A stretch of DNA of 15,461 nt from Bacilli bacterium (GTDB lineage: Bacteria; Bacillota_I; Bacilli_A; RFN20; CAG-288). The notes under the pieces were generated by a model. It saw nothing but the letters and a program-made list of their open reading frames with translations. It searched no databases and had not been told where the DNA came from. This document shows, in pieces, positions 1 through 6,695 of this stretch. The position numbers and the translations under genes were made by a program. The stretch spans positions 1 to 15,461 of the forward strand of contig CAAGIQ010000203.1 of NCBI GenBank assembly GCA_900769965.1. The letters run 5' to 3'. Each line of letters opens with the position of its first letter. Within the stretch, counting starts at the first letter, position 1.

Positions 1-1221
1 AAAGATGATTTAAGAGGTTTAGGAGACTACGACGTCAACAAGAAAAAACTTCATAAAGGCTTAGAAGGACTTCAAAGCTATGCCGAAAAGAACGAATTAA
101 GATTCGGCTTGTGGTTTGAACCGGAGATGGTAAATGAAGATTCAAAACTATACGAAGAACATCCTTCTTGGGCTATAAGAAGCGAGATAAGAGAGCCTTC
201 AAAAGGAAGACATCAACTAGTCTTAGATCTCTCTTTAAAAGAAGTTCAAGATTACATAATTGAAAACGTCAATAAAGTATTGGATTCCTGCCCAATAGGT
301 TATGTGAAATGGGATATGAATAGGCATATGTCAGATGTGTCTTCTTCTATTTATCACGGTGGAGAGATAGCTCATAGATACATAATCGGCTTATATAGAG
401 TCTTTGAAAATATAATTAACAAACATCAAAACGTCTATTTTGAAGGTTGTGCTTCAGGTGGAAACAGGTTCGACTTAGGTATCTTATCTTACTTTGATCA
501 GATATGGACGAGCGATGATACCGACGCTTATGAAAGAATAAATATTCAAAGCGGTTATTCTTTAGCATATCCTCTTAGATGTCTATCTAATCATGTTAGC
601 GATGCTCCTTCTCATAGCGTTTTAAGAAAGACCCCAATACAAACTAGATTTAACGTAGCTTTCTTTGGAAGCCTCGGATTTGAATTGGACTTAAAGACGC
701 TTACAAAAGTTGAAAAGAACGAGCTTAAAAATGAGATAGAATTCTATAAAGAGCATCGTGAATTAGTTAGAGATGGTGATTTCTACGAGTTGAAAGATAT
801 CAAAAAAGATGGCTACGCCTTATGGTTAGTAGTTTCTAAAGATAAAAAAGAAGCGGTATTAGGCTACTTTAATTCACTTCAAAAGATGAATCCATCTATT
901 GATGAGATTAAATTAGTTGGGTTGAATAAAGACTCGAAATATAGCTTTGAAGTCGTTCATCAGGAACATGATCTCCATCTTTTCGGTGGACTTATCAATC
1001 AAGTTTTACCGTTTAGAGTTAATCCTCATGGAGCTTTAGTTAACACTGTTGCAAAATATAAGACTATGCCTTGCGAAAAGGAAAGTTATGTTATTTCTGG
1101 TTCGGCGTTAGAAGGCGGAGCTTTAAAACTTAACCCTCAGTGGATGGGAACTGGCTTTAATGACGGGGTTAGAGCGCTAGGTGATTTTGGATCGAGGCTA
1201 TATTACATTAAAGAAATATAA
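1..1221 (+). CDS. Alpha-galactosidase, glycoside hydrolase family 36 (5' end outside window)
   Basis: Hydrolyses terminal alpha-1,6-linked galactose from oligosaccharides such as raffinose or melibiose; probably cytoplasmic, as is usual for bacterial GH36. The reading frame is open from base 1, so the gene starts upstream. The 406 residues present start inside the TIM barrel: a LWFEPEMV block at 109-132, then KWDMNR at 307-324, whose Asp (codon 313) is the family nucleophile, then CASGGNRFD and SDDTDA (511-528), which holds the acid/base Asp. The last roughly 130 residues match the GH36 C-terminal beta-sandwich. Complete members are about 730 residues, so some 300 or more N-terminal residues are missing. 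The stop is TAA at 1219. Both catalytic motifs are intact, so it should be active. Substrate preference cannot be read from the sequence; the family assignment is very secure. Confidence 0.95.
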   Translation, partial: KDDLRGLGDYDVNKKKLHKGLEGLQSYAEKNELRFGLWFEPEMVNEDSKLYEEHPSWAIRSEIREPSKGRHQLVLDLSLKEVQDYIIENVNKVLDSCPIGYVKWDMNRHMSDVSSSIYHGGEIAHRYIIGLYRVFENIINKHQNVYFEGCASGGNRFDLGILSYFDQIWTSDDTDAYERINIQSGYSLAYPLRCLSNHVSDAPSHSVLRKTPIQTRFNVAFFGSLGFELDLKTLTKVEKNELKNEIEFYKEHRELVRDGDFYELKDIKKDGYALWLVVSKDKKEAVLGYFNSLQKMNPSIDEIKLVGLNKDSKYSFEVVHQEHDLHLFGGLINQVLPFRVNPHGALVNTVAKYKTMPCEKESYVISGSALEGGALKLNPQWMGTGFNDGVRALGDFGSRLYYIKEI

Positions 1222-1224
1222 TAA

Positions 1225-1275
1225 TTTATAATCTTTGTCTTGTGGAGCTATGATTAGCTTTTAAAAGATTATAAA
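1225..1275. repeat. Large inverted repeat between the galactosidase and lipoprotein genes
   Basis: A perfect 12-bp inverted repeat (1225-1236 with 1264-1275) encloses 27 nt. Inside is a second small hairpin, agcta/tagct (1246-1250 with 1255-1259) on a tgat loop. No U-tract follows, so it is not a standard intrinsic terminator. It lies immediately upstream of the lipoprotein's ribosome binding site (about 1277-1283). A TATAAT at 1227-1232 lies in the left arm but has no convincing -35. It could be an mRNA-stability or processing hairpin, a weak terminator or an operator; the sequence does not decide. Confidence 0.55.
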
Positions 1276-1288
1276 AGGTTAGGTAACT

Positions 1289-2050
1289 ATGAAAAAGAAT
1301 TTGTTATCGTTATCTGTTATTTTATCAAGCTTATTGCTATCCTCTTGCGGATACCAACAGATTACACTTGAAGAAGTACATAAGGATATTGAAGTAGCTA
1401 AAGAAAGCTTCTCTTTTGATAATGTCAAATCGATGTCTTATTCCGTTGATAATGAGATGGTCAAAGACGATAAGAAGTATGTAGTTTCAGTAAAATGTGA
1501 ATACGAATATTTCGAAGATAAAGTTGTTTTTAAGAAAAGTGTAAATAAAGATAACGCTAAAGGAAAATCCACCTATTCATATCAATTAGAAGTAGGTAAG
1601 AATAGTTACAATATCAATACTGTTACTGATGGAAAAGAAGTTAACGTAAGCTTCGTTGCTAATAACGCTTTAGATCAAGCTCATGTAGATTCTTATAGAA
1701 AAGGAATTGAAGCAAGTTTTTATATCTGTCCTTCTTCCGATTACTCTTTAGCACCGCTATTTATGCTATATGGAAATGAATTTAAAGATTTATCTAATTC
1801 TTCTTATTTTAAAGATTTTTCAGGAAAGAAGAATTCTTCGTCATACCTTATTTCCTATGGCGTAGAAGCCACTTATGAAGGATTCGATTCTGTCGTATCT
1901 CATAGCTATGAATTAGAGTACGATTCTAGTTTCATCCTTAAAAAAGGAAAGAGAGTTGGACAACTAGTTTCTACTTCTTTTGGATTAGCCGGGGAAGAAG
2001 GAATATTTGAAGCGACCTTCAATTATAAATGCGATTATAGACTTAAATAA
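1289..2050 (+). CDS. Putative lipoprotein of unknown function
   Basis: A 253-residue protein with a clear lipoprotein signal: Lys2-Lys3, a hydrophobic stretch from Leu5 to Leu17, and a lipobox LSSC with the modified cysteine at residue 20. The mature protein would be anchored to the outer face of the membrane by lipid on Cys20. I do not recognise the mature domain. It is rich in Lys, Ser, Tyr and alternating beta-type segments, with no metal-binding or catalytic motif visible. The ATG follows a weak AGG-type ribosome site (aggttaggt). It shares its strand with the alpha-galactosidase 67 nt upstream, so a solute-binding or surface role tied to sugar use is possible, but this is only neighbourhood inference. 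The TAA stop lies in the A-rich stretch that doubles as the U-tract of the opposing terminator. Confidence 0.85.
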   Translation: MKKNLLSLSVILSSLLLSSCGYQQITLEEVHKDIEVAKESFSFDNVKSMSYSVDNEMVKDDKKYVVSVKCEYEYFEDKVVFKKSVNKDNAKGKSTYSYQLEVGKNSYNINTVTDGKEVNVSFVANNALDQAHVDSYRKGIEASFYICPSSDYSLAPLFMLYGNEFKDLSNSSYFKDFSGKKNSSSYLISYGVEATYEGFDSVVSHSYELEYDSSFILKKGKRVGQLVSTSFGLAGEEGIFEATFNYKCDYRLK

Positions 2051-2074
2051 AAAAACGGAGAGATCAATCTCCGT
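2049..2074 (-). terminator. Intrinsic terminator of the leftward patatin operon, overlapping the last gene's stop
   Basis: Read on the minus strand, a 7-bp stem acggaga/tctccgt (2074-2068 with 2061-2055) with a 6-nt loop is followed by seven T (2055-2049). The TGA stop of the 116-residue gene (2066-2064) lies in the loop, so translation ends inside the terminator. On the plus strand there is no T-run after the hairpin, so it should be one-directional. Confidence 0.85.
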
Positions 2075-2414
2075 AATCACTACCTCTAGATTTGTCTTCG
2101 ATGAAGATTTTTAGCTTGTTTGTAATATCTGTAATCGTTAGATATACAGCATCAACTCCTTCATCGATAATAGTAATAGGTTCATCTGAATCAGCGGTAA
2201 ACACTACTAGATGATACTTAGAAGTAACTCTATCCATCTCTTCTAAGATCGTGAAGAATTTATCTTCGTGAAGTTCTTTAAATCTCATCAAAGAAGTGTA
2301 GAAAGCTGGTTCTATATAAAACATAGATCCGTCATCGTTTTTATAAAGGGTGCAAAACTTATTCTTTAAATCTATAAGTCTTTTTCTATCTTTCCATTCG
2401 TTGTAGTTATCCAT
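2064..2414 (-). CDS. Conserved-looking small protein of unknown function, last gene of the patatin operon
   Basis: A 116-residue, soluble, charged protein; I do not recognise a family. It has an N-terminal basic/charged helix-like segment (residues 1-20), a YIEPAFYTSLMRF stretch near residues 33-45, and alternating hydrophobic segments (YHLVVFTAD near 67-75, AVYLTITDI near 89-97) that look like beta strands of a small alpha/beta fold. No signal peptide or membrane segment is seen. The ATG at 2414 has a good GGAGAA ribosome site 9 nt after the stop of the preceding gene, so it is co-transcribed with it. It ends with TGA inside the terminator hairpin. Operon position suggests a role shared with the patatin and cyclodeaminase-like proteins; the function is unknown. 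Confidence 0.8.
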   Translation of the reverse strand: MDNYNEWKDRKRLIDLKNKFCTLYKNDDGSMFYIEPAFYTSLMRFKELHEDKFFTILEEMDRVTSKYHLVVFTADSDEPITIIDEGVDAVYLTITDITNKLKIFIEDKSRGSDYGD

Positions 2415-2423
2415 AACTTCTCC

Positions 2424-2951
2424 TTATTTAAGCTTTTCTATTATATCAAGTTTCTCTTGTTTTTCATCTTCTTTACTGAGCTTTTTAACTTCATAAGCTA
2501 GAATGTGAAGAAGATTTTTTCTTACGCTTCTTAGCGTTTCTTTTATCATTCTATAATCGTGTTTTAAAGTGCCCTTTGTACTTTCGATCAAGTTGACTAA
2601 GAAGATATCTAAAGTATCCATATTCTCGATAAATGCATATGAAGAAGTGAAAACTGAATTGACAATTTGATCCTTTTCAAGAGGATCTTTTGTAGTTCTC
2701 AAAAGATTGAATATCTCTCCGTCTTTTTCAATCATCACATGAGCTTCATCTTTAATAGATTTTGCTAAGAATATTACTTTTGAATAGCAGGCGACTAACT
2801 CTTGATCTTTCTCCATCTTTATCTTTAATAACTTTATGAGCATAGCTAAGTTGAGTTCGATATCGATATAGGCTAAAGATCCACCGAAAAGAGGACAAGC
2901 AGGCTCCTCTAAATCTACTACTAATTGTTCATATGTTTTCTTTTCAATCAT
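2424..2951 (-). CDS. Divergent formiminotransferase-cyclodeaminase / methenyl-THF cyclohydrolase-like protein
   Basis: The 175 residues keep the outline of the FTCD C-terminal / FchA family, mostly helical and usually about 200 residues. Residues 16-25 (EPACPLFGGS) match the family's SPAPGGGS turn, followed by a long hydrophobic helix. Residues 69-82 (DEAHVMIEKDGEIF) match the family's DEDAxAF helix, with Asp77 and Phe81 retained. Known members cyclise formimino-THF or hydrolyse methenyl-THF in folate one-carbon metabolism. Here the glycine-rich loop is altered (LFGGS instead of PGGGS) and the C-terminal third is short and charged, so activity is uncertain. The ATG at 2951 has a GGAGG site overlapping the end of the patatin gene, with 1 nt between the genes, so they are probably translationally coupled. 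The assignment rests on motif resemblance, not an alignment. Confidence 0.6.
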   Translation of the reverse strand: MIEKKTYEQLVVDLEEPACPLFGGSLAYIDIELNLAMLIKLLKIKMEKDQELVACYSKVIFLAKSIKDEAHVMIEKDGEIFNLLRTTKDPLEKDQIVNSVFTSSYAFIENMDTLDIFLVNLIESTKGTLKHDYRMIKETLRSVRKNLLHILAYEVKKLSKEDEKQEKLDIIEKLK

Positions 2952-2952
2952 C

Positions 2953-3891
2953 TTATTTTCCTCCTACTTCCTCTATTATTTCTTCGAGCGTTTTCCATGA
3001 ACTAAGGATATCATATTTAGATATGCCTAAGGTGTTCAAAGAATAATATTGTTTGATAAGTTGTTTTCTTTGTCTTCTAGTCTCCATGTGGAGTTTCTTC
3101 TTTTCTTTTAACTTAGTTAAGATAGCATCGCTAACTAGATAACCTTTAATTATGTAGTCATCGACCTTATCAGAAGAGAAGTCGATCATGTTGATCATCT
3201 TTTCATCCATGACTTCTTCAAATCCAAAATCTACTATGGTTTTACTAAAACCGTTGTAGTCTTTTTTATAGTGGGAATCGGTTAAAGGAACTATAAATAA
3301 CATATCAAACTTATAAGACATAATAGGAAGATATGGTTCGTTATCAGCCTTCAAGCAGTCGACATAAGTATCTCCGTTATACTTAACTTCATCGAATACA
3401 TAAGGTATTGCTGAAGTAGCTAGAAGTACATTAAGAATCTCTTCATGACTCTTACCATTAAGCTTTATATAGGTAGGGACATATTCTTTTTCCTTACCTC
3501 TTTTAACTACTTTAGCTAAGGAAGAATAGACTGGAATATCAGAATCAAATATCTTTTTAAGGTCGAAGTTTTTATTGAGAAAGTTTATAACTCCAGTTCT
3601 CGAGAAGACTCCGCTTCCCTTGATAGGTAAGCTAGAAATGATGCTGCTTTTTGGAGTTCTTACTACTGAATTATCAACCTTTTTCCAGATATCTATGGCT
3701 TTAATTGGATCGTTAAGAAGGTAGATTACCGACATAAAAGAGCCTATTGAACCTCCGGAAATACATTGAACTTTATCGTAAAGTTTATGTTTTTTTAACG
3801 CTAAAAGGAAACCGAGTTGGTAAGCTCCTCTAGCACCTCCTCCGTTAAGAACAATTCCGATTCGTGGTTTTCTAAATCTTGCAAATATCAT
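2953..3891 (-). CDS. Patatin-like phospholipase
   Basis: A 312-residue patatin-fold serine acyl hydrolase, expected to cleave acyl chains from phospholipids or other lipids, in the cytoplasm or at the membrane. Residues 17-27 (GGGARGAYQLG) form the oxyanion-hole loop; Ser48 in GGSIG (46-50) is the nucleophile of the GxSxG elbow. The catalytic Asp is most likely Asp178 in YVDCLKADNEPYLP, where the usual DGG/DGA is DC, an unusual change. The C-terminal 60 residues are basic and helical (for example METRRQRKQLIKQYY). There is no signal peptide. First gene of a three-gene leftward operon. No Shine-Dalgarno precedes the ATG at 3891, an in-frame TAA lies just upstream with no other start between, and the promoter is close enough that a leaderless mRNA is likely. 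Confidence 0.9.
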   Translation of the reverse strand: MIFARFRKPRIGIVLNGGGARGAYQLGFLLALKKHKLYDKVQCISGGSIGSFMSVIYLLNDPIKAIDIWKKVDNSVVRTPKSSIISSLPIKGSGVFSRTGVINFLNKNFDLKKIFDSDIPVYSSLAKVVKRGKEKEYVPTYIKLNGKSHEEILNVLLATSAIPYVFDEVKYNGDTYVDCLKADNEPYLPIMSYKFDMLFIVPLTDSHYKKDYNGFSKTIVDFGFEEVMDEKMINMIDFSSDKVDDYIIKGYLVSDAILTKLKEKKKLHMETRRQRKQLIKQYYSLNTLGISKYDILSSWKTLEEIIEEVGGK

Positions 3892-3899
3892 ACTAAATA

Positions 3900-3928
3900 A
3901 GCATAACCTATTTAATTAGTTTTGTTAA
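3900..3928 (-). promoter_or_regulatory. Promoter of the patatin operon, probably leaderless
   Basis: On the minus strand TTAACA (3928-3923, 5/6 to TTGACA), a 17-nt spacer and TATGCT (3905-3900, 4/6) form a sigma-70/SigA-type promoter. Transcription would start about 7-9 nt downstream of the -10, that is at or within 2 nt of the ATG at 3891. This fits the missing ribosome binding site. Confidence 0.6.
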
Positions 3929-3937
3929 GGATGTAGT

Positions 3938-3949
3938 TTATGTACATAA
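3938..3949. promoter_or_regulatory. Perfect 12-bp palindrome in the patatin/secA divergent spacer
   Basis: TTATGTACATAA is a perfect palindrome about 50 bp upstream of the inferred patatin start and about 64 bp upstream of the start expected from the plus-strand extended -10. It could be an operator for a dimeric regulator, but AT-rich palindromes of this length also arise by chance. Confidence 0.35.
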
Positions 3950-3992
3950 TTATATAAGAATGTATTTTTTTCTGATTGTCATTTCTATTTAT

Positions 3993-4001
3993 TGATATAA
4001 T
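3993..4001 (+). promoter_or_regulatory. Extended -10 promoter candidate (TGATATAAT)
   Basis: TG-A-TATAAT is a perfect extended -10. A TTGTCA at 3976-3981 is only 14 nt away, too close for a normal -35, but extended -10 promoters do not need one. Transcription would begin near 4008 and run through the gene remnant towards secA. Confidence 0.4.
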
Positions 4002-4017
4002 TTAAGAAGAAAGTTGA

Positions 4018-4150
4018 TATTTTAACAGAAATTTTTCTATATATGAATTCCAAGATGTTAAATATGAATTTGTAGAAAAATTAATCGAAGAAGATCTTGA
4101 ATTTTGAGCGACAATTAAATAAATTATTAAAACTTAAAAATAAAAAATAA
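4018..4150 (+). pseudogene. Frameshifted remnant of an unidentified gene's 3' end
   Basis: From 4018 the frame is open and protein-like (ending YEFVEKLIEEDLEF) up to a TGA at 4105. If one T of the TTTT at 4102-4105 is skipped, the reading continues as ERQLNKLLKLKNKK to TAA at 4148. The two halves make one charged, helical C-terminus of about 43 residues. There is no ATG, GTG or TTG start in this frame, which is closed by TGA at 4015. The family is not recognisable. The rest of the 3892-4304 spacer shows only promoter elements and AT-rich DNA. A chance open stretch cannot be excluded in a sequence this short. Confidence 0.35.
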
Positions 4151-4199
4151 CATCTCTTATCGTTATATGACAAAAATTACATGCATATAGTAATATATC

Positions 4200-4229
4200 T
4201 TGTTAATATATGTATTTTTTTAGTATAAT
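4200..4229 (+). promoter_or_regulatory. Promoter of the secA operon
   Basis: TTGTTA (4200-4205, 4/6), an 18-nt spacer and a perfect TATAAT (4224-4229). The start would be near 4236, giving a leader of about 70 nt before the secA ATG at 4305. No terminator-like hairpin is seen in that leader. Confidence 0.65.
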
Positions 4230-4304
4230 CAAAAACGATGTAAAATTCATTTGAAGATATACGTTTGCTAATCTTTATTGAATTGCATAGAAAAAGAGGT
4301 TTTT

Positions 4305-6695
4305 ATGGGTGTATTAGAAAAAGTATTCATGATTGATAAAAGAGCCTTTAACAAAATCAAGAAAAAGGCTAATGGAGTTTTTGATTACGAAGAGGAGATG
4401 AAGAATCTCTCCGATGAAGAGTTGAAAGCTAAAACTCCATACTTTAAAGATTTATTAGCTAACGGAAAGACGTTAGATGACATTCTTCCAGAAGCTTATG
4501 CTGTCTGTAGAGAAGCTGCTAAGCGTGTCATCGGTCAATTCCCATATCCAGTTCAAGTCTTCGGCGCCACCGTTTTAAACGAAGGCGATATCGCTGAGAT
4601 GCGTACCGGTGAAGGTAAGACTTTAACAGAAACCATGCCAGTTTACCTTAACGCATTAGAGGGAAAAGGTGTTCACGTTGTTACTGTCAACGAATATTTG
4701 GCGTCTAGAGATGCTGAATGGATGGGTCAAATCTATCGTTTCTTAGGTTTAACAGTCGGTGTTAACTTAAGAGAAAAAGATACCGAAGCTAAGAAAGAAG
4801 CTTACCTTTGCGATATCACATATACCACTAACTCTGAGTTAGGTTTCGACTACTTAAGAGATAACATGGCTACTACCACCGATAAGAGAGTCTTAAGAGG
4901 CTTACATTACGCTATCGTCGATGAAGCTGACTCCATCTTAATCGATGAATCGAGAACTCCACTTATCATCTCCGGAGGAAGTGGCGTTACCGCTAACTCC
5001 TACATTACCGCTGATAGAGTAGTTAAGTCTTTAAGAAAGAACACCGATTTCAACTACGACATCAAGAAGAAAATCGTCACCTTAACCGATTCCGGCGTCG
5101 ATAAAGTTCAACGCGCTTTCGGATTGAAGAATTTATACGCTCCTGAATATTCGGATTTAGTTCATAGAATTCACCAAGCTTTAAAAGCTAACTTCATCAT
5201 GAAGAAGGATGTCGAATACATGGTTGCGAATAACCAAATCCACCTTATCGATACCTTCACTGGTAGAGTTATGGAAGGAAGAGAATATTCCGATGGATTA
5301 CAACAAGCTATTCAAGCTAAAGAGCACGTTGAAATCAAGCCAGAAACAGTTACCATGGCTACTATTACCTATCAGAACTTCTTCCGTTTATACGATAAAC
5401 TCGCTGGTATGACTGGTACCGCTAAAACCGAAGAGGAAGAATTTAGAAAGATTTACAACATGAGAGTTGTAGTCATTCCAACCAATAAACCAATTCAAAG
5501 AATCGATGATGTCGATCTAGTTTTTGCTAACGCTAACGCTAAATATAAATACATGCTTAAAGATATCATCGAAAGACATGAGAAAGGTCAACCGATCTTA
5601 ATCGGTACCGCTTCAGTTGAAAAATCTGAAATCGTTGATCAACTCTTAACTAAAGCTAACTTACCTCATGAAGTATTAAATGCTAAAAACCACGCTAGAG
5701 AAGCTGACATCATCTCTCACGCTGGTGAAAAAGGTGCTATTACCATCGCTACTAACATGGCTGGTAGAGGTACCGATATCAAACTTGCTGAAGGTGTATC
5801 AGAATTAGGTGGTCTTGCAGTATTAGGTACTGAAAGACACGAATCACGTCGTATCGATAACCAGCTTAGAGGTCGTGCTGGCCGTCAAGGCGATAAAGGT
5901 TATTCCCGTTTCTTCGTCTCAGTTGACGATGAACTTATGCAACGTTTCGCTTCACCAACTCTAGCTAAGATGTTCGAGCAGATGGGGGATGAACCTATGG
6001 AATCTCCAACTCTTACTAAGATCATCACTTCCGCTCAAAAGAAGGTTGAAGGCCAAAACTTTGATACTCGTAAGAACTTGCTCGATTACGATGATGTTCT
6101 TAGAAAGCAAAGAGAGATCATGTACAAGCAACGCGATATCATCTTATTTAGCGATTCTATTAAGGAATCCATTCCAAAATATTTTGAAAAGTTTGCTAAG
6201 ACTATGACATCTCAATCAACTAAAGAAGTCGATGCGGAAATCGTTGTTGACTCCGCCAAGTTAGTTAGCGAAGTTGAACCACGTTATTTCATGGAAGGCA
6301 CTATTAACGCTAAAGAAGTTGAGGGCTTACCACAAGAGGAAGTCGACGATTACCTAGTCGCTTTACTTAACCATAGATATTCTAAACGCCGTGGCGAATG
6401 GAGCGAAGAATTAGCTAACTACGTTGAAAAAACAGTAGTCTTACAGATGATCGATAAGAACTGGACTAAGCACATCGATACCATGTCGAAGTTAAGAGAA
6501 GGTATCTACCTTAGATCCTATGCTAACTCCAACCCACTTCAAGCTTACACTAACGAAGGTTATTCCTTATTCGATAAGATGATTAATCAAATCGCTTGCG
6601 ATGTCGTATTCGGTTTGTTTAGAGTTCAAATTCGTACTCAACCAGTAGAGGAAAAACCAGCAGAAGAGAACAAAGCTCCTGAGGAGAACAATTAA
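4305..6695 (+). CDS. secA: Preprotein translocase ATPase SecA
   Basis: Motor of the Sec pathway: couples ATP hydrolysis to pushing unfolded preproteins through SecYEG at the membrane. 796 residues, a little under the roughly 840 of Bacillus SecA. Walker A TGEGKT lies at residues 101-106 and the Walker B DEAD box at 206-209. The preprotein-crosslinking domain follows, then NBD2 with TNMAGRGTDIKL and the RGRAGRQGD finger. The C-terminus is an acidic, Pro/Glu-rich tail with no CxC...CH zinc motif, so the SecB-type tail is absent. I chose the ATG at 4305 over the in-frame one at 4278: it has AGAGG 5 nt upstream and gives the usual MGVLEKVF-type N-terminus. The stop overlaps the prfB ATG by one base (TAATG). 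The codon set is biased to C-ending codons, fitting high expression. Confidence 0.98.
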   Translation: MGVLEKVFMIDKRAFNKIKKKANGVFDYEEEMKNLSDEELKAKTPYFKDLLANGKTLDDILPEAYAVCREAAKRVIGQFPYPVQVFGATVLNEGDIAEMRTGEGKTLTETMPVYLNALEGKGVHVVTVNEYLASRDAEWMGQIYRFLGLTVGVNLREKDTEAKKEAYLCDITYTTNSELGFDYLRDNMATTTDKRVLRGLHYAIVDEADSILIDESRTPLIISGGSGVTANSYITADRVVKSLRKNTDFNYDIKKKIVTLTDSGVDKVQRAFGLKNLYAPEYSDLVHRIHQALKANFIMKKDVEYMVANNQIHLIDTFTGRVMEGREYSDGLQQAIQAKEHVEIKPETVTMATITYQNFFRLYDKLAGMTGTAKTEEEEFRKIYNMRVVVIPTNKPIQRIDDVDLVFANANAKYKYMLKDIIERHEKGQPILIGTASVEKSEIVDQLLTKANLPHEVLNAKNHAREADIISHAGEKGAITIATNMAGRGTDIKLAEGVSELGGLAVLGTERHESRRIDNQLRGRAGRQGDKGYSRFFVSVDDELMQRFASPTLAKMFEQMGDEPMESPTLTKIITSAQKKVEGQNFDTRKNLLDYDDVLRKQREIMYKQRDIILFSDSIKESIPKYFEKFAKTMTSQSTKEVDAEIVVDSAKLVSEVEPRYFMEGTINAKEVEGLPQEEVDDYLVALLNHRYSKRRGEWSEELANYVEKTVVLQMIDKNWTKHIDTMSKLREGIYLRSYANSNPLQAYTNEGYSLFDKMINQIACDVVFGLFRVQIRTQPVEEKPAEENKAPEENN

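Noticed and set aside
4015..4123. Reading the remnant with TGA as Trp (mycoplasma code)
   Set aside because: Three genes in the window end in TGA and a frameshift-regulated RF2 is present, so UGA is a stop codon here.
3960..4221. Direct repeat ATGTATTTTTTT at 3960-3971 and 4210-4221
   Set aside because: Only 12 bp and mostly a T-run in very AT-rich spacer; no further shared flank, so chance is likely.
4278..4304. In-frame upstream ATG extending SecA by nine residues
   Set aside because: No ribosome site precedes it, while AGAGG lies 5 nt before the ATG at 4305, which gives the usual SecA N-terminus.
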